DNA of 10,860 nucleotides from an uncultured Georgenia sp. (lineage in GTDB: Bacteria > Actinomycetota > Actinomycetes > Actinomycetales > Actinomycetaceae). Numbering within the stretch: position 1 is the first letter of the stretch; every line of letters starts with the position of its first letter. The stretch spans positions 1 to 10,860 of the forward strand of contig NZ_CALGNQ010000194.1 in assembly GCF_937958535.1 (NCBI RefSeq). The letters are read 5' to 3'. A program made the position numbers and the translations under genes. This document shows, in pieces, positions 1-5,709 of the stretch. Under the pieces are notes generated by a model, which worked only from the letters and a program-made list of their open reading frames with translations, was not told the DNA's origin and did no database searches.

Positions 1-3
1 CCG

Positions 4-1050
4 TCAGCCGCGCCGCCCGGCCCCAGCCAGGGCGCGGTTGAGCGAGCCCGGCCAGGTGGGCCCGCCGTAGACGAAGCCGGTGTAGGCCTGCAGCAGGTCC
101 GCCCCCGCGGCGAGCATGGCGCGTGCCCCGGCGACGTCGTCGATGCCGCCGACACCGATGACCACCGGGCCCTGGCCGAGGCGTCGCCGCAGCAGCCTGA
201 CCACCTCGACCGCACGGGCGTGCACCGGCGGCCCGGACAGCCCGCCCGGTCCGTGCTCGTGGGCGGTCGTCGTGTTGGTGGCCACGACACCGGCGAGCGA
301 CAGCTCGGTGACGAGGTCGGCGACGGCGAGGACGTCGTCGTCGTCCAGGTCGGGGGCGACCTTGACGAGCACCGGCACGCGGCGCCCGGCCGCCCGGTCG
401 GCCTCATCCTGCACGGCGGTGAGGATCGGGCGTAGCGAGTCGACCGCCTGGAGGTCGCGCAGCCCGGGGGTGTTCGGGGAGGAGACGTTGACGGTGAGGT
501 AGTCGGCCCAGCGGGCGAGCAGCCGGGCGCTCGCCGCGTAGTCGGCCACGGCGTCCTCGACCGGCGTCACCCGCGACTTGCCGATGTTGACGCCGACGAC
601 GACGGACCGCCCGCGCCGGGTGCTCCGCAGCCGGCGCAGCCGCTCGGCGGCCGCCTCGGCGCCGGCGTTGTTGAAGCCCATCCGGTTGCGCAGCGCCCGC
701 TGCTCGGGGTGACGCCACAGGCGGGGGCGGTCGTTGCCCGGCTGGGGGTGGGCGGTGATGGTCCCGACCTCGACGTGCCCGAAGCCGAGCATGTCCATCC
801 CGAGCACGGTGGTGGCGTCCTTGTCCATCCCGGCCGCGAGGCCGAGCACGCCCGGGACGTCACGCCCGAACGGGGTGCCCACCGGGGTGGCGGGCCGTCG
901 GCCCAGCGTCGCCCGCACGACGTGGGACAGCACCGGTGTGGCGGCGACGCACCGGATCGCCCCGAGCGCGAGCTCGTGCGCCCGTTCGGGGTCGACCCGG
1001 ACCAGGAGGCGCCGGAACAGCAGACCGTAGAGCCGCACGCCCGCGGTCAC
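4..1050 (-). CDS. pyrD: Dihydroorotate dehydrogenase (quinone), class 2
   Basis: This 348-residue protein matches class 2 dihydroorotate dehydrogenase, the membrane-associated FMN enzyme that oxidises dihydroorotate to orotate in pyrimidine synthesis and passes electrons to the quinone pool. The N-terminal segment (about 1-50) carries the class 2 helical extension for membrane and quinone contact. The FMN barrel follows, with AAGMDKD at 72-78, RNRMGFNNAG at 121-130, NVSSPNTPGL at 188-197 (Ser191 is the expected catalytic base of class 2, where class 1 has Cys), Lys230 in VKVAPDL, TNTT at 258-261 and the phosphate-binding GVGGI near 299-303. The start is GTG at 1050. It overlaps the stop of the DUF3043 gene in a GTGA, so the two are probably translationally coupled. 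The stop is TGA at 4-6, so the gene is complete. No terminator is visible because the window ends there. Confidence 0.96.
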   Translation of the reverse strand: MTAGVRLYGLLFRRLLVRVDPERAHELALGAIRCVAATPVLSHVVRATLGRRPATPVGTPFGRDVPGVLGLAAGMDKDATTVLGMDMLGFGHVEVGTITAHPQPGNDRPRLWRHPEQRALRNRMGFNNAGAEAAAERLRRLRSTRRGRSVVVGVNIGKSRVTPVEDAVADYAASARLLARWADYLTVNVSSPNTPGLRDLQAVDSLRPILTAVQDEADRAAGRRVPVLVKVAPDLDDDDVLAVADLVTELSLAGVVATNTTTAHEHGPGGLSGPPVHARAVEVVRLLRRRLGQGPVVIGVGGIDDVAGARAMLAAGADLLQAYTGFVYGGPTWPGSLNRALAGAGRRG

Positions 1051-1634
1051 GCGATCGTCTCGCCGCGCTTGACCTGGGGCTTGGGGGCGCGGAGGAACCG
1101 CGGCTGGAAGAGGCGGCTGAAGGCGTACATGCCGGTGAAGCGGGGGATCTGCTCCTCGTCGAACCGGGCCTTGAGCTTGCGCTTGACGGCGATGGTGAAC
1201 CCGATCGCGAAGGCGAGGGAGATCGCGAAGGCGACGTACATCACGATCATCCCGATGATCGCGACGTCCGGGATCATCGAGGCGAAGAAGAGCAGGACGA
1301 TCGAGGCCATCGCCAGCGGCAGGAAGTACTCGCTCGGGCTGAAGTGGGCGTCGACGTAGTTGCGGACCCAGCGCCGCACCGGTCCCTTGTCCCGCGGCGG
1401 CAGGTACCGCTCGTCGCCGGTGCGCATCGCCTCCTGCTGCTTGGCGTACAGCTCGTTGCGTCGGCGCCGGGCCTCCTGCCGGGCGGCCTTGCGGTCCGCG
1501 GGGACGAGCGGACGCTTGCGCTGTGCCTCGACCTCCCTGCGCTTCGGTGTGGGGCGGCCCTTGCCCTGCGGCTTGGGCTTCGCCTCGGGTTCCGGCGCGG
1601 GGGCGGGCGTCTCCTTCTTGCTACGTCCGATCAC
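1047..1634 (-). CDS. DUF3043 family membrane protein
   Basis: This 195-residue protein belongs to DUF3043, an actinobacterial family with no established function. Residues 1-65 are a charged, Pro/Lys/Arg-rich and probably disordered cytoplasmic stretch. A conserved-looking middle (about 75-102, with RYLPPRDKGPVRRWVRNYVD) leads into two adjacent hydrophobic segments at about 103-121 and 123-150, joined by a very short turn. A basic tail follows (KRKLKARF and onwards). The frame stays open a further 148 codons upstream, but that part reads antisense across the dipeptidase gene. The GTG at 1634 is preferred because the conserved protein starts there and a TACCCT box lies exactly 6 bases before it. 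The stop overlaps the pyrD start by 4 bases, which places both in one operon. Family and start are fairly sure; the role is unknown. Confidence 0.88.
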   Translation of the reverse strand: MIGRSKKETPAPAPEPEAKPKPQGKGRPTPKRREVEAQRKRPLVPADRKAARQEARRRRNELYAKQQEAMRTGDERYLPPRDKGPVRRWVRNYVDAHFSPSEYFLPLAMASIVLLFFASMIPDVAIIGMIVMYVAFAISLAFAIGFTIAVKRKLKARFDEEQIPRFTGMYAFSRLFQPRFLRAPKPQVKRGETIA

Positions 1635-1646
1635 GCCTCGAGGGTA
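1635..1646 (-). promoter_or_regulatory. Putative leaderless promoter for DUF3043-pyrD
   Basis: On the minus strand a TACCCT hexamer (1646-1641, TAnnnT type) is followed by six bases and then the GTG start at 1634. That spacing would put the transcription start on or next to the start codon, giving a leaderless mRNA, as is common in actinobacteria. No good -35 box is visible, and only a weak GAGG lies before the start. The promoter is inferred from the -10 match, its spacing and the mirrored arrangement on the other strand. Confidence 0.5.
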
Positions 1647-1661
1647 GTCGACCCGCGCCGT

Positions 1662-1673
1662 TAGGCTGCCCTC
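1662..1673 (+). promoter_or_regulatory. Putative leaderless promoter for the M20 dipeptidase
   Basis: TAGGCT (1662-1667) is followed by exactly six bases and then the GTG start at 1674. No Shine-Dalgarno sequence precedes the GTG, which supports a leaderless transcript. A -35 box is not evident. The element is about 15 bases from the opposing TACCCT box, so the two polymerase footprints would overlap and initiation could be mutually exclusive. Confidence 0.5.
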
Positions 1674-3032
1674 GTGACCATCGAGGACCTCACCACCCGG
1701 ACCGCCGCCGAGTTCCCCCGCATCCGCAGCGACCTGGAGTCGCTCGTGCGCATCCCCAGCGTCTCGGCCCCCGCCTTCGACCCGCGACACCTCGAGGAGA
1801 GCGCCGCGGCCGTCGCCGACCTGCTCCGCGACGCCGGGCTCCCCGAGGTCGAGATCGTCCGCGTCACCGGTCCCGACGGTCGCGCCGGGGCGCCCGCCGT
1901 GCTCGCCCACCGGCCCGCCCCCGCCGGGTCGCCGACTGTGCTGCTCTACGCGCACCACGACGTCCAGCCCCCGGGCGACCCCGCCGGCTGGACCTCCCCG
2001 CCCTTCGAGCCCACCGCGCGCGGCGAGCGACTCTTCGGCCGCGGCGCCGCCGATGACAAGGCCGGGATCATGGCCCACGTCGGCGCGCTGCGCGTGCTCG
2101 GCGACGAGCTCGGGGTCGGGGTCACGGTCTTCGTCGAGGGCGAGGAGGAGATCGGCTCACCGACCTTCCGCACCTTCCTCGAGACCTACCGTGACCGGCT
2201 CGCCGCGGACGTCATCGTCGTCGCCGACTCCTCGAACTGGAAGGTCGGCGTCCCCGGCCTCACCACCTCGCTGCGTGGCCTCGTCGACTGCACCGTGGAG
2301 CTGCGGGTGCTCGACCACGCCGTCCACTCCGGCATGTACGGCGGCCCGGTGCTCGACGCGGTCACCCTCCTCGCCCGGCTCATCGCCACCCTGCACGACG
2401 ACGCGGGCGACGTCGCCGTCCCCGGCCTGGTCGCCCGCGACGAGACGGACGTCGACTACCCGGAGGCCGACTACCGCGCCGACGCCGGCGTGCTCGACGG
2501 GGTCCGGCTCGCCGGGTCCGGCCCCCTCTCCGCGCGGCTGTGGACGAAGCCGGCGATCTCCGTCATCGGGCTCGATGCGACGAGTGTCGACCACGCCTCC
2601 AACACCCTCATCCCCGCCGCCCGCGCGAAGCTCTCGATGCGCATCGCCCCGGGTCAGGACCCGGCCGCGGCGGAGCGGGCGCTGCACGAGCACCTGCGGG
2701 CCCATGCCCCGTTCGGCGCCGAGGTCACCGTGACGCCGGGGGAGACCGGCCACGCCTTCCAGGCCCCGGGCGACTCGGTGGTCATGCAGGCCGCCCGGTG
2801 GGCGCTGCGCACCGCCTGGGGCACCGACCCGGTGGACCTCGGCATCGGTGGCTCGATCCCCTTCATCGCCGACCTCGCCGAGGTGTACCCCGACGCCGCG
2901 ATCCTCGTCACCGGCGTGGAGGACCCGGACTCCCGGGCGCACTCGGAGGACGAGTCGGTACACCTGGGCGAGCTGGAGAAGGTCGTCCTCGCCGAGGCCC
3001 TCCTCCTCGCCCGTCTCGCCGACCGGCTGTGA
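1674..3032 (+). CDS. M20 family metallodipeptidase
   Basis: This 452-residue protein is a cytosolic dipeptidase of peptidase family M20 (the carnosinase-like, PepV/DapE superfamily) with a two-metal active site. The expected ligands are all present: His94 and Asp96 in AHHDVQPPGD, bridging Asp127 in GRGAADDKAG, the Glu158 catalytic base and Glu159 ligand in EGEEEIGS, Asp185 in VVADSSNW, and His423 in RAHSEDES near the C-terminus. His218 in HSGMYGGPV marks the lid/dimerisation domain (about 205-320), where a conserved His from the partner subunit reaches the active site. Length is normal and no signal peptide is seen. The GTG start has no RBS but sits 6 bases after a TAGGCT box. It is divergent from DUF3043-pyrD, and the glycerate-kinase-like gene follows 46 bases later in the same direction. 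The exact peptide substrate cannot be deduced. Confidence 0.93.
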   Translation: MTIEDLTTRTAAEFPRIRSDLESLVRIPSVSAPAFDPRHLEESAAAVADLLRDAGLPEVEIVRVTGPDGRAGAPAVLAHRPAPAGSPTVLLYAHHDVQPPGDPAGWTSPPFEPTARGERLFGRGAADDKAGIMAHVGALRVLGDELGVGVTVFVEGEEEIGSPTFRTFLETYRDRLAADVIVVADSSNWKVGVPGLTTSLRGLVDCTVELRVLDHAVHSGMYGGPVLDAVTLLARLIATLHDDAGDVAVPGLVARDETDVDYPEADYRADAGVLDGVRLAGSGPLSARLWTKPAISVIGLDATSVDHASNTLIPAARAKLSMRIAPGQDPAAAERALHEHLRAHAPFGAEVTVTPGETGHAFQAPGDSVVMQAARWALRTAWGTDPVDLGIGGSIPFIADLAEVYPDAAILVTGVEDPDSRAHSEDESVHLGELEKVVLAEALLLARLADRL

Positions 3033-3078
3033 CCGTGCACCACGCCCGGCTGGGCAGCCACGCAGGACAGGGGAGCGC

Positions 3079-4230
3079 GTGCGACTCCTGGTGAGCCCCG
3101 GGGCGTTCTCCGGGGCGCTGAGCGCCCTGGCGGTGGCCGCCGCCGTCGAACGGGGGTGGCGCCGCACGGCACCGGACACCGTGGTGCACGTGCGGCCGAT
3201 GTCCGACGGTGCGACCGGCCTGCTCGACGCCGTCCACGCCGCCCGCGGGGGGCGCCTGGTCTCGCTCACCGCGCGCGGCCCCCTCGGCGACCCCGTCCCG
3301 GCCACGCTGCTCCACGTGCCCGGCCAGGCCGGCGGCACGGTGTACGTCGAGGCCGGACAGGTCCTCGGGCAGCAGCTCACCCCGCCCGGTGAGGAGCTGC
3401 GCCACGCCGAGCACGGCAGCAGCGTCGGACTGGCCGAGCTGCTCCTCGCCGCGCGCGAGGTGGGCGCCGGCCGCATCGTCGTCGGGCTCGGGACCGCCAC
3501 CACCCACGACGGCGGCGCCGGGCTGGTCCGCGGGCTCGCCGGCGTCCCGGAGGACGCCGAGATCGACCGGGACGCGCTGGCCGCCGCCCACCGCACACTG
3601 GCCGCCACCGACGTCGTCGTCGCCTCCGCCACCCAGACTCCGCTGCTCGGCCTGCACGGCGCCGGCGCGCTGCTCGGCGAGCGGGTCGGTCCCGCCGAGG
3701 CCCAGCGCCTCGACACCCGGGTCGGTGACCTCGTCGCCCGGCTCGACCGGCTCGGCCGGGACCTGCCGCGGCGGTCGGTGCTGCCGACCGCGCCGGCCGC
3801 CGGCGCGACACACGGGCCCACGACACACCAGCACGCGGTGCCGGCCCGGCCCGGGAGGGCCGAGGGCAGCGGCGCCGGGGGAGGCGCCGCCTACGCCCTG
3901 ACCGTGCTCGGGGGCCGCCTGCTCCCGGGCCCGGACGTCGTGGCCGACGCGGTCGGGCTGCGCGCCGCCGTCGCCGACGCCGACCTCGTCCTCACCGCGA
4001 CGGCGGTGCTCGACGCGCCCGCCGTCGACTTCTCCGTCGTCGCGACCGTCGGACGGGCGGCGATGGAGGAGGGGCTCCCGGTCGTCGTCCTGGCCGAGGA
4101 GGTGCACACCTCCCGCCGTGAGGTCGCCCGCGCGGGGATCAGCGGGACGTACGAGACCGGCCCCGCCGACCTGGCCGTCGTCGAGGAGTGGGCCCTCCGT
4201 CTGGCGCGCACCTGGGCACTCGGGGCGTAG
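3079..4230 (+). CDS. Glycerate kinase family protein with degenerate active-site motifs
   Basis: This 383-residue protein has the order and spacing of glycerate kinase type I (GarK/GlxK, PF02595). Recognisable blocks are PGAFSGALSA at 7-16 (family PDxxKGSLSA), the region near 40-50, GLGTATTHDGGAGLV at 136-150 (closest to the family), TQTPLLGLHGAG at 185-196, GSGAGGGAAYAL at 263-274 and DLVLTATAVLDA at 302-313. Several signature residues differ. The Asp and Lys of the first block are Gly8 and Ser11, the DGGEGT loop reads SDGATG (42-47), and the GEGRxD motif reads ATAVLD (307-312). Residues about 230-262 form a Pro/Ala/His-rich low-complexity insert. The start is GTG 3079 behind AGGGGAG (3069-3075); GTG 3091 is an in-frame alternative. 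Family assignment is good. Whether it still phosphorylates glycerate is doubtful. Confidence 0.8.
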   Translation: MRLLVSPGAFSGALSALAVAAAVERGWRRTAPDTVVHVRPMSDGATGLLDAVHAARGGRLVSLTARGPLGDPVPATLLHVPGQAGGTVYVEAGQVLGQQLTPPGEELRHAEHGSSVGLAELLLAAREVGAGRIVVGLGTATTHDGGAGLVRGLAGVPEDAEIDRDALAAAHRTLAATDVVVASATQTPLLGLHGAGALLGERVGPAEAQRLDTRVGDLVARLDRLGRDLPRRSVLPTAPAAGATHGPTTHQHAVPARPGRAEGSGAGGGAAYALTVLGGRLLPGPDVVADAVGLRAAVADADLVLTATAVLDAPAVDFSVVATVGRAAMEEGLPVVVLAEEVHTSRREVARAGISGTYETGPADLAVVEEWALRLARTWALGA

Positions 4231-4239
4231 TCTGGTCGT

Positions 4240-4265
4240 GGAACAACCGCGGACCCGCCGCGGTT
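4240..4265 (+). promoter_or_regulatory. Putative SigR/SigH-type ECF sigma promoter of erpA
   Basis: GGAAC (4240-4244), an 18-base spacer and GTT (4263-4265) match the -35 and -10 pattern known for SigR/SigH group ECF sigma factors of actinobacteria (GGAAT or GGAAC, N18, GTT). A start about 7 bases downstream would leave a leader of roughly 35 bases carrying the erpA RBS. The same element, including flanking bases (GGAACAACC-N13-GGTTG), occurs before sodA. It begins 10 bases after the stop of the preceding gene. The sigma factor assignment is inferred from the consensus. Confidence 0.6.
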
Positions 4266-4266
4266 G
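4244..4266. repeat. 9-bp inverted repeat inside the erpA promoter spacer
   Basis: CAACCGCGG (4244-4252) and CCGCGGTTG (4258-4266) are perfect reverse complements around a 5-base loop. The repeat fills the interval between the proposed -35 and -10 boxes, so as DNA it could bind a repressor or activator. As RNA it could be a hairpin ending transcripts of the upstream glycerate-kinase-like gene, though no T-run follows. A copy of CGGTTG recurs at 4270-4275. Confidence 0.55.
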
Positions 4267-4306
4267 CCACGGTTGTACCCGACCCGAGCACCTGCGGAGA
4301 CCAAGC

Positions 4307-4672
4307 ATGAGCGAGACGATGACCCCCACGCCCACCGACGTCCCGACCCACGAGGTCGAGCTGACCGACGTCGCCGCGCAGAAGGTCAAGACGCTGCTCG
4401 CGCAGGAAGGGCGCGACGACCTGCGGCTGCGGATCGCCGTCCAGCCCGGTGGCTGCTCGGGCCTCATCTACCAGCTCTACTTCGACGAGCGCTTCCTCGA
4501 CGGCGACGCCGTGCGTGACTTCGACGGCGTCGAGGTCATCGTGGACAAGATGAGCGTGCCCTACCTGGCCGGCGCGACCATCGACTTCGCCGACACCATC
4601 GAGAAGCAGGGGTTCACGATCGACAACCCCAACGCCGTCGGCTCCTGCGCCTGCGGCGACTCCTTCCACTGA
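4307..4672 (+). CDS. erpA: A-type iron-sulfur cluster carrier (ErpA/IscA/HesB family)
   Basis: This 121-residue protein is an A-type carrier that receives Fe-S clusters from the assembly scaffold and delivers them to target apoproteins in the cytoplasm. The three invariant cysteines are present: Cys50 in PGGCSGL, and Cys114 and Cys116 in the C-terminal SCACGDSF block. The core fold covers about 17-121, and the first 15 residues are a variable Thr/Pro-rich extension. The start is ATG 4307, preceded by GGAGA (4296-4300) at good spacing. It lies between the glycerate-kinase-like gene and ctaC, with its own putative promoter at 4240-4265. The respiratory genes nearby need Fe-S, heme and copper cofactors, and the quinol oxidase Rieske protein (not in the window) is a plausible client. 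IscA and ErpA cannot be separated firmly from sequence alone. Confidence 0.92.
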   Translation: MSETMTPTPTDVPTHEVELTDVAAQKVKTLLAQEGRDDLRLRIAVQPGGCSGLIYQLYFDERFLDGDAVRDFDGVEVIVDKMSVPYLAGATIDFADTIEKQGFTIDNPNAVGSCACGDSFH

Positions 4673-4688
4673 CGCGACACGCCCGACC

Positions 4689-4734
4689 ACGGCCCGTCCT
4701 TTGCGAGGTTCCTACCTCCCACTGGGCGGGCCGT
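4689..4734. repeat. Nested inverted repeats between erpA and ctaC
   Basis: ACGGCCCG (4689-4696) pairs perfectly with CGGGCCGT (4727-4734). Inside them is a second perfect repeat, GAGGT-tcct-ACCTC (4705-4718). The structure starts 16 bases after the erpA stop, so it may form a weak terminator without a T-tract. The inner palindrome could instead be an operator upstream of the ctaC promoter. The repeats are seen directly; the role is inferred. Confidence 0.4.
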
Positions 4735-4765
4735 TGGCGTCCCACCCGCGGGTTCGCGATAGGGT
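4734..4765 (+). promoter_or_regulatory. ctaC: Possible housekeeping promoter of ctaCDF
   Basis: TAGGGT (4760-4765) is a good TAnnnT -10 box. The only -35-like sequence is TTGGCG (4734-4739), 20 bases away and so longer than ideal. A start near 4772 would give a leader of about 55 bases to the ctaC GTG at 4828. The -10 call is moderate and the -35 weak. Confidence 0.4.
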
Positions 4766-4771
4766 GAACGA

Positions 4772-4787
4772 CGGGACATTCGTCCCG
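4772..4787 (+). other. Short hairpin at the predicted 5' end of ctaC mRNA
   Basis: CGGGAC-attc-GTCCCG is a perfect 6-bp stem with a 4-base loop, placed right after the predicted ctaC start point and about 40 bases before the start codon. It could stabilise the 5' end or be a DNA operator. Confidence 0.35.
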
Positions 4788-4814
4788 CCTGAAATGCCCT
4801 AAATGCGTCGTGTC

Positions 4815-4820
4815 GGAAGG
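4815..4820 (+). promoter_or_regulatory. ctaC: Ribosome binding site that decides the ctaC start
   Basis: GGAAGG lies 7 bases before the GTG at 4828. The in-frame GTG at 4810 lies upstream of this site and has no Shine-Dalgarno sequence of its own, so 4828 is the better start. Confidence 0.7.
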
Positions 4821-4827
4821 TCTTGAA

Positions 4828-5709
4828 GTGCGATCACCGTCCTCCGGTAGCCGCTCGCCCCGCGGGTGGCGACTGGTAGTTCTGGGCCTTGTGGCGGCCC
4901 TCACCCTCGCCGGTTGCGCAGAGCTGGGAGCGCCGAGCAACGGCTTCCTGCCTTCCGAACCAGGGGTCACCGACAAGACCGAGTCGATGATCAACCACTG
5001 GAACGGCGCGTGGGTCGCCGCCATCTTCGTCGGCATCCTCGTGTGGGGCCTGATCATCTGGTGCGTCGTCGCCTACCGGAAGCGGAAGAACGACAACACC
5101 CTGCCGGTCCAGCTGCGCTACCACATCCCGCTCGAGCTGATGTACACCGTCGTGCCGATCCTCATGATCGGGGTGCTGTACTTCTACACGGTGCAGGTCA
5201 CCGAGGAGTTCACCGACGTCAGCGCGGAGCCGGACCTGGAGATCCTCGCCTACGGCAAGCAGTGGAGCTGGGACTTCAACTACCTGGACGACGGCGTCTA
5301 CTTCGAGGGCGGTCGCATGCAGCTCACCGGTGAGGAGGGCGTGGAGGAGACCCTGCCCACGCTCTACCTGCCGGTCGGGGAGACGGTGCAGTTCACCGTC
5401 AAGACCCGCGACGTCAACCACTCCTTCTGGATCCCCGCCTTCCTGTTCAAGATGGACATGATCGCGGGGGAGACCAACACGTTCCAGGTGACGCCGCAGG
5501 AGACCGGCCACTTCCAGGGGAAGTGCGCCGAGCTGTGCGGCGAGTTCCACTCGGAGATGCTCTTCAACGTCGAAGTCGTCGAGCGTGCGGAGTACGACGC
5601 ACAGATGGAGGCGCTGCGCCAGGCCGGCAACGTCGGCGTCATCGGCGACGAGTACAACCGGGTCTACGACCAGCGCGGTTACCTGCAGGACGGAACGGTG
5701 AACAACTGA
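4828..5709 (+). CDS. ctaC: Cytochrome c oxidase subunit II (aa3-type), lipoprotein
   Basis: Subunit II of the aa3 oxidase takes electrons from the cytochrome c domain of QcrC through its CuA centre and passes them to subunit I. With the start at GTG 4828 it has 293 residues. A signal peptide with lipobox LAGC (Cys30) predicts an N-terminal lipid anchor. Two membrane helices follow, at about 61-84 and 103-123, and then the exported cupredoxin domain. The aromatic KQWSWDF (144-150) is the electron-entry region. All CuA ligands are present: His198, Cys233, Glu235, Cys237, His241 and Met244 (in the CAELCGEFHSEM block). The upstream GTG 4810 would add six residues but lacks an RBS. The TGA stop overlaps the ctaD ATG by one base (TGATG), so translation is coupled. 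Expression is probably from the promoter near 4760. Confidence 0.96.
   Translation: MRSPSSGSRSPRGWRLVVLGLVAALTLAGCAELGAPSNGFLPSEPGVTDKTESMINHWNGAWVAAIFVGILVWGLIIWCVVAYRKRKNDNTLPVQLRYHIPLELMYTVVPILMIGVLYFYTVQVTEEFTDVSAEPDLEILAYGKQWSWDFNYLDDGVYFEGGRMQLTGEEGVEETLPTLYLPVGETVQFTVKTRDVNHSFWIPAFLFKMDMIAGETNTFQVTPQETGHFQGKCAELCGEFHSEMLFNVEVVERAEYDAQMEALRQAGNVGVIGDEYNRVYDQRGYLQDGTVNN

Noticed and set aside
1047..2078. Long N-terminal extension of the DUF3043 frame
   Set aside because: The extra 148 codons are antisense to the dipeptidase. The family-like protein and the TACCCT box both point to GTG 1634.
4228..4233. TAGTCT box as a housekeeping -10 for erpA
   Set aside because: It overlaps the stop of the upstream gene and has no -35 box at proper spacing. 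The GGAAC-N18-GTT element beside it explains the region better.
2157..4467. Two long minus-strand open frames (2157-3821 and 2908-4467) opposite the dipeptidase and glycerate-kinase-like genes
   Set aside because: They are composed of Arg/Ala/Gly/Pro-rich sequence typical of antisense frames at high GC, and cross intergenic regions and the erpA promoter.
4803..4826. Seven-codon leader ORF (MRRVGRS) just before ctaC
   Set aside because: Its stop lies next to the ctaC GTG, which is suggestive, but it has no RBS and a frame this short is expected by chance.
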